A DNA stretch of 64,000 nt from Pseudotamlana haliotis (lineage in GTDB: Bacteria > Bacteroidota > Bacteroidia > Flavobacteriales > Flavobacteriaceae), in the NCBI RefSeq assembly GCF_008806375.1, contig NZ_WAAT01000045.1, positions 38,060-102,059 of the forward strand, read 5' to 3'. The notes under the pieces are model-generated. The model made no database searches and was not told the origin of the DNA. It saw nothing but the letters and a program-made list of their open reading frames with translations. Each line of letters opens with the position of its first letter. Position 1 is the stretch's first letter. Shown here piece after piece: positions 35,251 to 42,959 of the stretch. Both the position numbers and the translations under genes were made by a program.

Positions 35251-36536
35251 AGTATTTAATTCTTTTTTTTCTTTTTTCTTCTTCGGTATATGCTCAGCAC
35301 TATGTTTTGGACAGCATTAAACCTACCTTAGGCCATCTAATAAATTTTGAAGCCAATACTTTAAAATTCGCTGACCAATCACCTACTTTCAAGGCTTTCT
35401 TTGCTATATTGGACAGCATTTATTCAGGTAAAAAAGAGAAGCTTCAAATCATGCATATTGGTGGTTCTCACATTCAAGCCGATTTTTACTCTAATAAATT
35501 ACGCACTTATTTACAAAACATGGCACCAGATGCCACAGGTCAACGTGGATTTGTGTTTCCATATCATCTGGCGCATACTAACAACCCTTTAAATTATAGA
35601 GTTACCAGCGCAAATGAAGATAAATGGCAAGGCTATCGCTGTGCGCTAACACGAGATACCATCGCTTGGGGTTTATCAGGTATCACAGCTGCTTTTAGAG
35701 ATATTTCAGATACTATTTCTGTAAAAGCAAACTATAAAAATTATAACAAAAACCGCTATACCTTTAATAAGTTCCGTGTGTTTTATAACAGCTGGAAAAA
35801 CGACTACAACTTATCGGTTTTAGACAGTATTTTAGTCGCTTCAGACACGATTAATTACGCTAAAATGTACCGCGAATTTCGTTTCAACAAAACGATTGAC
35901 AGCATAGAACTAGGGCTTCAGCTTAAAGATTCAACAACCATAAATCCTGAGTTTGCCATCATGGGTATGGAGTTTTTAAACGACAATCCAGGTGTTGAAT
36001 ACACAACCATTGGGGTAAACGGGGCTAGTTTTAAACGCTTTGACCGTAGCGCCTATTTTGAAAGACAATTTGATTTGTACAATCCCGATTTGTTTATTAT
36101 TTCTGTAGGTACCAACGATGCCTACGTCCCTGAAGACCAATTTGATCCTGAAAGTTTCAGGCACTATTACAAATGGTTTATAAATATGATTCAGCGTAAA
36201 AATCCCAATTGCGCTATTCTGCTCACCGTGCCTAATGACAGTTATTACAGACGAAAACCCAACCCAAATACAGTCATTCAAGAACAAATTATATTAGAAA
36301 TTGCTCAAGAATACCAAATGGCGGTTTGGGACATGTTTGAAATTATGGGCGGCTTAGGTTCCTCTCAACAATGGTACAAACACGACCTGATGCCTAAAGA
36401 CCGTGTTCATTTTACTTTATTTGGCTATAGCGTCAAAGCTGATTTAATGTTAAACGCCATAGTAAATGCATGGGCAGCATCTACCGGCAGAAACGCAACC
36501 GAATTACTAAATTACTTTAAACACCTCGATGAATAG
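35247..36536 (+). CDS. SGNH-type hydrolase/acetyltransferase partner 2
   Basis: 429 residues with a signal peptide (YLILFFLFSSSVYAQHY). SGNH blocks are HIGGSHIQAD (Ser retained, but GGS in place of GDS), IGVNGASFKRF, ISVGTNDAYV (block III Asn) and DRVHFTLFGYSV (catalytic Asp and His). It is clearly paralogous to the gene before it. It overlaps the MBOAT gene by 8 nt, so all three proteins are made together. It is likely a periplasmic acyltransferase or esterase working on the same polymer as its paralog. The GGSH variant may alter activity. Confidence 0.85.
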   Translation: MKYLILFFLFSSSVYAQHYVLDSIKPTLGHLINFEANTLKFADQSPTFKAFFAILDSIYSGKKEKLQIMHIGGSHIQADFYSNKLRTYLQNMAPDATGQRGFVFPYHLAHTNNPLNYRVTSANEDKWQGYRCALTRDTIAWGLSGITAAFRDISDTISVKANYKNYNKNRYTFNKFRVFYNSWKNDYNLSVLDSILVASDTINYAKMYREFRFNKTIDSIELGLQLKDSTTINPEFAIMGMEFLNDNPGVEYTTIGVNGASFKRFDRSAYFERQFDLYNPDLFIISVGTNDAYVPEDQFDPESFRHYYKWFINMIQRKNPNCAILLTVPNDSYYRRKPNPNTVIQEQIILEIAQEYQMAVWDMFEIMGGLGSSQQWYKHDLMPKDRVHFTLFGYSVKADLMLNAIVNAWAASTGRNATELLNYFKHLDE

Positions 36537-38187
36537 GTTATACGATATTTTTACATTCTCGGAAGAATTTCCGCTAATTTTCACCCAAGTCAATTTCTGG
36601 ATTTTCTTTGCTGTGGCCTACACCCTGTTTGGTTTGTTTTATAAAAAAATCAAGCAAAGAAACGCCTACTTGTTTTTGATTTCGCTGTTCTTTTACTACA
36701 AGACTAGTGGTTTTTTTATTGGTATCCTCATATTCAGTACTATTGTCGATTTCTTTATAGGGCGCAGTATATACCGTAGTGAAAATCAGAAAAAACGTTA
36801 TGCCCTAGTGACCTTAAGTGTCGTGACCAATCTTTTTGTCCTCTGCTATTTCAAATACGCCTATTTCTTTACCGATTCAGTAAACATGCTGTTTCAAACC
36901 AACTATGAGGTGGTTAACGTCTTAGCCGAATGGGGAAACCGCTTTAATGACCAAAATTATTTCACCGTAGATAAAATTATACTTCCGGTTGGTATTTCAT
37001 TTTACACCTTCCAGACCATAAGCTATAGCGTTGATATTTTCAGAAGAAAACTAAAACCTTTAGATTCCATTGTCGATTTCGGTTTTTACGTGAGCTTCTT
37101 TCCGCAGTTGGTTGCCGGACCCATTGTACGTGCCGAAAATTTTGTACCTCAAATTTCAGCACCTACGGTTTTAACCAAATCTGATTTTGACCGTGGGACT
37201 TTTATGATTCTAAAAGGCCTCATTAAGAAAATGATTTTTGCTGATTTTATCGCCATGCATTTCTTAGACCGCGTTTTCGACTCCCCAGAAATGTTTTCAG
37301 GTTTTACCAATGTCATGGCCATGTTTGGATATACGCTACAAATTTATGGTGATTTTTCTGGATATACCGATATTGCCATCGGGCTCGCTCTACTCATGGG
37401 GTTCAAACTGCCTGTGAACTTTAATTCACCTTATAAAGCCTTAAATACCGGCGATTTTTGGAGGCGTTGGCACATTTCGCTTTCTACCTGGTTAAGAGAT
37501 TACCTCTACATCCCATTAGGCGGAAACCGTAAAGGCTCAGTCGCCTCATACATCATCCTATCCATCATTATTTTAGGAGTCCTTTACGCCTATCAAAATC
37601 TAATCGTGGTATTTGTTACTTTAGGAATCTGTTTGGCCATTTTTATTGCTGCACAGTACAATAAAAAAGTAGAAAACTACATCAATACCAACATCAACCT
37701 CATGCTTACCATGCTTATTGGTGGCTTGTGGCACGGTGCGTCATGGAAATTTGTGATTTGGGGCGGACTTAACGGCCTAGGTATTGTGGTCTATAAATTT
37801 TGGAGAAAAATAAGTCCGTATGAAAAATACAACCATTGGGTTGCAAGATGGTGGAAAATCCTTGTCACCTTAATTTTTATCACGTTTACGCGTATCTATT
37901 TTAGAGGCGAAAGTATGGAACACATCGCAAAATGGTACAATCAAGTGGCACATCACATGGATATGCATTACGCTTGGGATATTATCGTCAATTACAAAGC
38001 CGTTTTCATTGTCATGGCTATTGGTTATATCACGCACTGGTTGCCAACCGTTACCAAAGAGCAAATTGAAAACCTTTATGCTAAGAGTCCGATTTACCTA
38101 AAAGCAGTAATTTCTGTTGCCGTGGGTATTATTTGTTACCAAGCTTTTTCAACCGATTTTCAGCCTTTTATTTACTTTCAGTTTTAA
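36529..38187 (+). CDS. MBOAT-family membrane O-acyltransferase (AlgI/PatA-like)
   Basis: 552 residues with about 11-12 membrane helices. Diagnostic MBOAT motifs are FFPQLVAGPIVRAENF, YGDFSGYTDIAIGLA, NFNSPYKALNTGDFWRRWHI and MLIGGLWHGASWKFVIWGG; the last contains the conserved His of the family (LWHG). It is expected to carry acetyl groups across the inner membrane to the two SGNH proteins. It is last of a coupled three-gene operon. The identity of the polymer (peptidoglycan, alginate or other exopolysaccharide) is unknown; no polymerase genes lie nearby. Confidence 0.92.
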   Translation: MNRLYDIFTFSEEFPLIFTQVNFWIFFAVAYTLFGLFYKKIKQRNAYLFLISLFFYYKTSGFFIGILIFSTIVDFFIGRSIYRSENQKKRYALVTLSVVTNLFVLCYFKYAYFFTDSVNMLFQTNYEVVNVLAEWGNRFNDQNYFTVDKIILPVGISFYTFQTISYSVDIFRRKLKPLDSIVDFGFYVSFFPQLVAGPIVRAENFVPQISAPTVLTKSDFDRGTFMILKGLIKKMIFADFIAMHFLDRVFDSPEMFSGFTNVMAMFGYTLQIYGDFSGYTDIAIGLALLMGFKLPVNFNSPYKALNTGDFWRRWHISLSTWLRDYLYIPLGGNRKGSVASYIILSIIILGVLYAYQNLIVVFVTLGICLAIFIAAQYNKKVENYINTNINLMLTMLIGGLWHGASWKFVIWGGLNGLGIVVYKFWRKISPYEKYNHWVARWWKILVTLIFITFTRIYFRGESMEHIAKWYNQVAHHMDMHYAWDIIVNYKAVFIVMAIGYITHWLPTVTKEQIENLYAKSPIYLKAVISVAVGIICYQAFSTDFQPFIYFQF

Positions 38188-38373
38188 AAGAAACCAAAGG
38201 AAGCTGCTTAAAAAAGACCACGGTTTTCAAAAATTTTGGCGCTCATTTATTTGCAGTATTTGGGCGCAACCCTATCGGGTCGGGCTATCCGTTGCAAGTC
38301 CTCGGTCATTCTTCCCTGTGGGCTTTCCACTGCTATCCCTTGCGCGAGCTTTATACCAATTAGAATAAACAAC
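38188..38373. repeat. GC-rich dispersed element after the MBOAT gene
   Basis: The stretch 38248-38346 (GGCGCAACCCTATCGGGTCG, then GGCTATCCGTTGCAAG, and ending CTATCCCTTGCGC) is much richer in G+C than the surroundings. Its outer arms GCGCAA and TTGCGC are inverted, as are CGCAAC and GTTGC further in. It ends at ATACCAATT (38353-38361), a motif that also bounds the element at 60398-60577. Open frames across it in two phases show no gene-like pattern. I recognise the style from Flavobacteriaceae intergenic repeats. Confidence 0.55.
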
Positions 38374-38452
38374 AGTCAATATTGTTGATGGCACCATATT
38401 TTGAGGTACAGTAAAACGCCAATAATAATGGTTTAAATATAGTTTTTGTCAT
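38374..38452 (-). pseudogene. Truncated 5' remnant of the 40532-40942 membrane-protein gene
   Basis: The first codons of the B-type gene (start ATG at 38450-38452) are present and match 40835-40942, but 29 nt are missing between two TTTTGAGG copies, which shifts the frame. The gene is cut off after about 80 nt by the GC-rich element. Recombination between the 8-bp direct repeats explains the deletion. Confidence 0.75.
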
Positions 38453-38662
38453 ACTTGGACCAACTTTTCTATAAAGTCATTGAGTTACCTAATCATTGTT
38501 ATTCTACCAAATACCCTCCAAGAAATTTTGCTCCAAGAAATAAAAACACTCCAAATCCAATCCAAAAAAACATAAAAGCCAGTGTGTTTTTTTTCCAACG
38601 TTCAGTTTTTGAAAGTGTCTTATATTCCTTCTCTATTTGCCATTGATGAAATGCTTTTTTTA
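38374..38662. repeat. Segmental duplication, copy 1
   Basis: Almost identical to 40835-41152 except for the 29-bp deletion and scattered substitutions. It covers the start of a B-type gene, the spacer and the C-terminal third of an A-type gene. Confidence 0.85.
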
Positions 38663-38915
38663 CTTTTATTTCTACAAAAAACTGAAATGGTAACATTATT
38701 ATCCCTAACCCAATGAAGGTCGGTAAGAATGATGTGAACTTAAAATCTAAAGAACCTAATATCCAACAATATATACCAGCCATTATAAAACTAAAAGGTG
38801 TTGTAAAAACATGCATTGTTGACGGAATAATTCTTTCAGGCATTTTCCTATTTACCCAACGTTTAGCAAAACTGTAGTTCGCTAATAATAAGTTTTTAAA
38901 TAAAAGTTTAAACAT
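38499..38915 (-). CDS. Small membrane protein, candidate immunity protein (A-type, copy 2)
   Basis: 138 residues with about three hydrophobic segments (residues 33-53, 65-83 and 110-133) and the conserved cytoplasmic-looking stretch WQIEKEYKTLSKTERWKKNT. Its first 34 and last 50 residues are nearly identical to the A-type copy 1 (40989-41396), while the middle is strongly diverged. That mosaic pattern fits proteins that diversify to match different toxins. No known family is recognised. It lies three genes beyond the candidate effector on the same strand. Confidence 0.65.
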   Translation of the reverse strand: MFKLLFKNLLLANYSFAKRWVNRKMPERIIPSTMHVFTTPFSFIMAGIYCWILGSLDFKFTSFLPTFIGLGIIMLPFQFFVEIKVKKAFHQWQIEKEYKTLSKTERWKKNTLAFMFFWIGFGVFLFLGAKFLGGYLVE

Positions 38916-38940
38916 TTAGTTTTTGATTTTTTGCCGCTAT

Positions 38941-38974
38941 CCTAAATTTAGCTCCAAGAAATAAAAAACAGAAT
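38941..38974 (-). pseudogene. Relic of another A-type gene C-terminus
   Basis: AAATTTAGCTCCAAGAAATA followed by AAAAACAGAAT resembles the C-terminal codons of the A-type genes (AAATTTTGCTCCAAGAAATA at 38524-38543 and 41014-41033). No open frame follows. It indicates at least one more lost copy. Confidence 0.5.
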
Positions 38975-39112
38975 GTTGTTAAAAAGACTTCAAAGTAATA
39001 ATTTTATTCTTTTCATTTAATTGATAAATATAGAGCCCATAACACCAATAGACTCTAACAGACACCCCCCTCTTCTATTTTTTGAAATACAACAGCAATA
39101 CAACAATTTATA

Positions 39113-39691
39113 TTAAAACTCAACAGGAATATTGAGATAATCAAATTGTTCTGTTTTAGGGTTGGTATAATTGAGGTGAATATACCCTTTTAAGCTGTCA
39201 GGGATTTTTTTATTTAAAATTTCTTTGAGTTTATTTGTTGATTTCAAATTGAATATATCCCTATTATATTTTGTTTGAACATATTCAGAATTATCAAAAA
39301 TTATATTTTTTTCAGAATTATTAATATAGAAGTAATAACTTACATACACTTTGTATTTATTATCCACATTCCAATACATTTTAACTTCTGTTGGTTCATA
39401 AAGAAGAGTGTCCTTTTTAACCGCATAAATTTTTGAATTATTCGTAAAAAATACATTGGCTCCTGTTAGACTAAAATGAATTCTTGAAAACTTAACACCT
39501 TGTGAATTTAATATAAATTCCTGTGGAACAAACACGCCTATTAGAGTACTGTCTTTAAGAATTCTTCCGTTTAAAGCTTTTATGGATAAATTGGAACTCA
39601 TATGTTCAAAAGTTAAATTCTCTTTTTTAGGTTGACAAGAAAATAATAACAAGCTAATTATGACAATAACATAAAATATATTTCCATTCAT
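39113..39691 (-). CDS. Lipoprotein of unknown function in the effector/immunity array
   Basis: 192 residues with a lipoprotein signal (VIVIISLLLFSCQPKK). The mature part is beta-rich and soluble (YVSYYFYINNSEKNIIF), unlike the membrane proteins around it. Its start is 4 nt after the stop of a toxin-tail-like frame (39696-40001), which suggests that it could be the immunity protein of that orphan tail. I recognise no family. Confidence is for it being a real gene; the immunity role is a positional inference. Confidence 0.6.
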   Translation of the reverse strand: MNGNIFYVIVIISLLLFSCQPKKENLTFEHMSSNLSIKALNGRILKDSTLIGVFVPQEFILNSQGVKFSRIHFSLTGANVFFTNNSKIYAVKKDTLLYEPTEVKMYWNVDNKYKVYVSYYFYINNSEKNIIFDNSEYVQTKYNRDIFNLKSTNKLKEILNKKIPDSLKGYIHLNYTNPKTEQFDYLNIPVEF

Positions 39692-39695
39692 GGTT

Positions 39696-40001
39696 TTAAA
39701 TACTAATTATAGAATCTATGGCGTAAATCGGCTCTAACCGATTTTCATTTTTTATCTTTTTAAGAATGTATGAGTAAGTTTTTCTAACAGGTTTATCAAA
39801 ATCCAATTCATCATTAATTGATTTAATTAACTCCTTATATGTATAAATATCCCCTCTCAATACTTTATTATGTGTAACTTGTGGTATATTTTCTATTATA
39901 TCATATCCACCAATCTTAGCACTCTGAGTATTTAAATAACTTTTATAGCTAACAGTTCTTTCTTCTAATATAATTTCAAAAAGTATTGATATTACGCTTA
40001 T
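39696..40001 (-). pseudogene. Orphan C-terminal fragment, toxin-tail-like, without a start codon
   Basis: A frame of 101 codons is open from 40001 down to a TAA at 39696-39698, preceded by an in-frame stop at 40002-40004, and contains no ATG, GTG or TTG in a start-like place. Its translation includes VSYKSYLNTQSAKIGGYD and DIYTYKELIKSINDELDFD, which looks like a folded domain. It sits in front of a lipoprotein gene in a T6SS immunity array. I read it as the broken-off C-terminus of a second effector; it has no similarity to the intact effector's C-terminus. Confidence 0.5.
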
Positions 40002-40030
40002 TTACTTTTTTATACACTTTAGCGTTATTC

Positions 40031-40431
40031 TTATTTGACTAAATACCCGCCAACATGTGTGACTCCCAAATAGAAAAACAAGAAAAAAGCTATCCAAAAA
40101 AACAAAAAAGCAAAAATATTTTTATTCAAACGTTCTTTTTTAGAAAGGCTATTAAATTCCTTTTCAATTCCCCTTTTAAAAATTACTTTTTTAGCGCTTT
40201 TCTCTATATAAAATTGTAAAGGTAACATGATCATCCCTAGCCCTATTAAAACAGGTAAATACGTTTCAAACCTATAACTGCGAAATACAATCCTGCCCCA
40301 ATAAAAGCGAACGGTGTTGCAAAAAAGTGTAACATCGAGGGAATAATTCGTTCAGGCATTTTTTTTATTTACAAGCCATTTTGCGACACAATAATCTGCA
40401 AGTAACAAACGTCTAAAAAAAATTTATACAT
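40031..40431 (-). pseudogene. Frameshifted membrane-protein gene (C-type, candidate immunity)
   Basis: The ATG at 40429-40431 opens a frame that needs at least three shifts. The codons for RLLLADYCVAKWLVNKK continue only after one base is removed from an A-run near 40365. MPERIIPSMLHFFATPF then runs to a stop near 40257, and a last frame (40031-40234) ends in FFLFFYLGVTHVGGYLVK. The pieces line up with the A-type proteins throughout, so this is a decayed third family member. Confidence 0.75.
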
Positions 40432-40531
40432 TAATATTTGAATTTTTGTGCAACATATGTATTAACTATCTTAACTAGTTAGTTTTCTCTATTAGAGATT
40501 ATTAAGTTTAACTGATCACTCACAAATAAAT

Positions 40532-40942
40532 CTACTTCGAACTTAAAGCAATATTTGCTAGCCAAAATTGAAATATAAACGCACCCCAAAAAAAGATAAA
40601 AGCAGTTACAATTTTATTTATGCGTTCATTTTTAGTCAAAAATTTATACTCCTTTTCAATTCCCCATTTATGAATACCATTTTTAGCAATTTTACCAGAA
40701 AAATAATAAACCGGACTAATAAATAATATTACACCTGCCACACACACTATAGGACTTTTAATGGTATTCAGTATAAGCCCTAATATATACAGACAAAATA
40801 TTCCTGTAGCTATAAAGGTAAAAGGAAAAGAGAAAGTCAATATTGTTGATGGCACCATATTTTGAGGCGTTTTTTTATTCACAAGCCATTTTGAGGTACA
40901 GTAAAACGCCAATAATAATGGTTTAAATATAGTTTTTGTCAT
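40532..40942 (-). CDS. Small membrane protein, candidate immunity protein (B-type)
   Basis: 136 residues with three hydrophobic stretches and the family landmarks LLLAFYCTSKWLVNKKTPQN near the start and WGIEKEYKFLTKNERINKIV before the last helix. It is a diverged paralog of the A-type proteins. The start lies 46 nt after the A-type copy 1 stop. It probably protects against a toxin related to, but not the same as, the one neutralised by copy 1. No family name is known to me. Confidence 0.65.
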   Translation of the reverse strand: MTKTIFKPLLLAFYCTSKWLVNKKTPQNMVPSTILTFSFPFTFIATGIFCLYILGLILNTIKSPIVCVAGVILFISPVYYFSGKIAKNGIHKWGIEKEYKFLTKNERINKIVTAFIFFWGAFIFQFWLANIALSSK

Positions 40943-41152
40943 ACTTGGATCAACTTTTCTATAAAGTCATTGAGTTATCTAATCATTATTATTCTACCAA
41001 ATACCCTCCAAGAAATTTTGCTCCAAGAAATAAAAACACTCCAAATCCAATCCAAAAAAACATAAAAGCAAGTGTGTTTTTATTCCAACGTTCATTTTTT
41101 GAAAGTGCCTTATATTCCTTCTCTATTTGCCATAGATGAAATGCTTTTTTTA
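40835..41152. repeat. Segmental duplication, copy 2 (complete)
   Basis: The intact counterpart of 38374-38662. Landmarks keep equal spacing in both copies (94 nt from TACAGTAAAACG to ATTCTACC, then 150 nt to ATGCTTTTTT), which shows one duplication event with few indels. Confidence 0.85.
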
Positions 41153-41396
41153 CTGGTTTTTGTAAGCCAAATCCAAAAAACAAGGCTATTAGAACTAAAA
41201 CAAACTCAGGGTATTTTATTTTATATGTAATACTACCTAATATAACACATGCTAAACCTGCGGTGATAAAAGTAAAAGGTGAAATAAAAATATGTATTGT
41301 TGACGGAATAATTCTTTCTGGCATTTTCTTGTTTACCCAACGTTTAGCAAAACTGTAGTTCGCTAATAATAAGTTTTTAAATAAAAGTTTAAACAT
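40989..41396 (-). CDS. Small membrane protein, candidate cognate immunity protein (A-type, copy 1)
   Basis: 135 residues with about three membrane segments and the motif WQIEKEYKALSKNERWNKNT. Its ATG (41394-41396) abuts the stop codon of the candidate effector with no spacer, so the two are translated as a pair. That arrangement, with a membrane protein next to an effector that has long hydrophobic helices, is typical of effector-immunity pairs in which the toxin damages the inner membrane. The copy at 38499-38915 shares both ends but not the middle. Confidence 0.7.
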   Translation of the reverse strand: MFKLLFKNLLLANYSFAKRWVNKKMPERIIPSTIHIFISPFTFITAGLACVILGSITYKIKYPEFVLVLIALFFGFGLQKPVKKAFHLWQIEKEYKALSKNERWNKNTLAFMFFWIGFGVFLFLGAKFLGGYLVE

Positions 41397-42488
41397 TTAA
41401 TCTTTATAGGTATTTGATGGTATTGTATATTTCGGAGCTACGTAAGTATGGTCTTTTTTAACTTCATTAAACAATGGTGTGTTTTGTTTTGGGAAATTTA
41501 AGATTGTTTTTTTATCCCATGTGCTAGAGCTTTCTTTCCAAACACTAGAGTTTCTACCAAATTGTTTGTCTATTCCCTCACTTATATCAAAAGTATAATC
41601 TAAAAGTCCGTAAATAGCGATGCCAATAACTACAGCGGGTGCTCCAAAAGAGGCTGCTGCTACTCCCACCACTAAAAGAGCTCCATCTACAACAGTATGT
41701 GCATCCCAAGTATCAGTTTTATATTCATAACCTATAGTTCCAATGGTCAAGGCATTTCCTAAAGGTCCTAAAAACTTACCTTTTTTAGCAATTCTCTCTG
41801 CCCCTTGAAATATTTTACCCGCCTTTGCCGGTTTTCCCACTTTTTTGGTGACCTTCGTTATTTTATAGGCGTAACTACGTTTAAATTCTTTTGGAATTCT
41901 ATTATAAAGTTCGGTAACATCCCCTAACCCGCCTATATGCTTTTTGGTAACACCATAAGATTGAGCAGCTAAAAGCATCCAATCGTGTTCTTTTTTACTG
42001 ATATAATCATCTTCTAGCTGTATAAAGACATCATGCCCTTCTATTATTTTTTTATGCTCTTGATATGACTCTAAACGCTCTGTAGAAGTAAATGTTGCGT
42101 GGTTATTTCCATGGCTGATAGTCACTGAAAATGCGCGTTGTCTACTTAAAGAAGTCATTTTAAAATCAACACAAGCATCATTAGGAACTAGAACCCATTT
42201 ATCACCAACAAAAACCTCCTTGTGTGAAAATAGAGTACTTGAATATCTAATATATTTGGAGAAATCAGGTGCTTCAAGAGTTTCCTTTTGTTCCTTTAAT
42301 TGCTCTTTTGATATTTCACTTAAAAGAAAATCAATTTCATGATTTTTAGAATTCAAAAGAAACTCTAGGTGCTTACCCAGGCCTGTACGACTAAAGCCTC
42401 TCTGATTATCACTCAAACTAAGTTCTAAAGCATAATCAGCTTGACTTTGTACTAGTTTTTTTAGTTTTAATAGATTTTCATTTTCCAT
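41397..42488 (-). CDS. Candidate T6SS effector with hydrophobic, membrane-active C-terminus
   Basis: 363 residues without a signal peptide. Residues 1-200 are soluble and charged, possibly the part that loads on the tube protein. At 205-240 lies a Lys-rich stretch (TKVTKKVGKPAKAGKIF). Residues 239-253 and 266-298 are hydrophobic and Gly/Ala-rich (LLVVGVAAASFGAPAVVIGI), as in colicin-like or VasX-like pore formers. It lies 50 nt downstream of tssD and abuts a small membrane protein gene. No enzymatic motif is visible. The effector call is inferred from position and composition. Confidence 0.6.
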   Translation of the reverse strand: MENENLLKLKKLVQSQADYALELSLSDNQRGFSRTGLGKHLEFLLNSKNHEIDFLLSEISKEQLKEQKETLEAPDFSKYIRYSSTLFSHKEVFVGDKWVLVPNDACVDFKMTSLSRQRAFSVTISHGNNHATFTSTERLESYQEHKKIIEGHDVFIQLEDDYISKKEHDWMLLAAQSYGVTKKHIGGLGDVTELYNRIPKEFKRSYAYKITKVTKKVGKPAKAGKIFQGAERIAKKGKFLGPLGNALTIGTIGYEYKTDTWDAHTVVDGALLVVGVAAASFGAPAVVIGIAIYGLLDYTFDISEGIDKQFGRNSSVWKESSSTWDKKTILNFPKQNTPLFNEVKKDHTYVAPKYTIPSNTYKD

Positions 42489-42538
42489 AAAGCAAATTAT
42501 AAAACAATTAAGCTACGATATCATAAAATGACATGGTC

Positions 42539-42931
42539 TTACTTTGTAGGCCAATTATTAGAAAAAGTCGTTCCTTTTATGGTAATTTCATTAGCTGAAA
42601 TAACCAATTGCGTTTGCATAGGTTCTGTATCATGCGCATTAAAATGTTCATGATAATGCAAGCAGTAGGCATTTTTAAATTCAACTTTTTTTAGACTTGC
42701 CATGTTTTCACGTTTGTAGAAAGTAATGACACCGTTTTTTACCATTTCTGGCGAAATCGCCCAGTCCATAAAATCGGTTTTAGAAGTTGATTCTACAAGT
42801 AGTCTTATTTGTCCGCCACGCGGGTTTTCAGCGGGCCTACCGTTATAATCTGCCCCTTGAGAAAATTCAAAAGAACAATCTAGCACATTCATTTCATCGC
42901 TTTCGATGTTTAATTTTGATAAAAATGACAT
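42539..42931 (-). CDS. tssD: Type VI secretion tube protein TssD (Hcp-like)
   Basis: 130 residues with the Bacteroidota TssD opening MSFLSKLNIESDEMNVLDC, the ADYNGRPAENPRGGQIRLLV segment and the C-terminal strands ITIKGTTFSNNW. TssD forms hexameric rings that stack into the T6SS tube and often carry effectors inside. It lies between tssN and the candidate effector. Several tssD copies are usual in such genomes, each tied to one effector, which fits this position. Confidence 0.88.
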   Translation of the reverse strand: MSFLSKLNIESDEMNVLDCSFEFSQGADYNGRPAENPRGGQIRLLVESTSKTDFMDWAISPEMVKNGVITFYKRENMASLKKVEFKNAYCLHYHEHFNAHDTEPMQTQLVISANEITIKGTTFSNNWPTK

Positions 42932-42959
42932 AATTTTAAATATTAAATACGGCTTGTCT

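Noticed and set aside
38248..38346. Integron attC site
   Set aside because: The inverted ends suggested an attC-like hairpin, but I cannot find the R'/R'' core (GTTRRRY/RYYYAAC) in the right places, and no integrase of that class is in the window.
38117..38368. Open frames of 76-83 codons after the MBOAT gene
   Set aside because: They overlap in different phases, run through the MBOAT 3' end and the GC-rich repeat, and have no gene-like composition.
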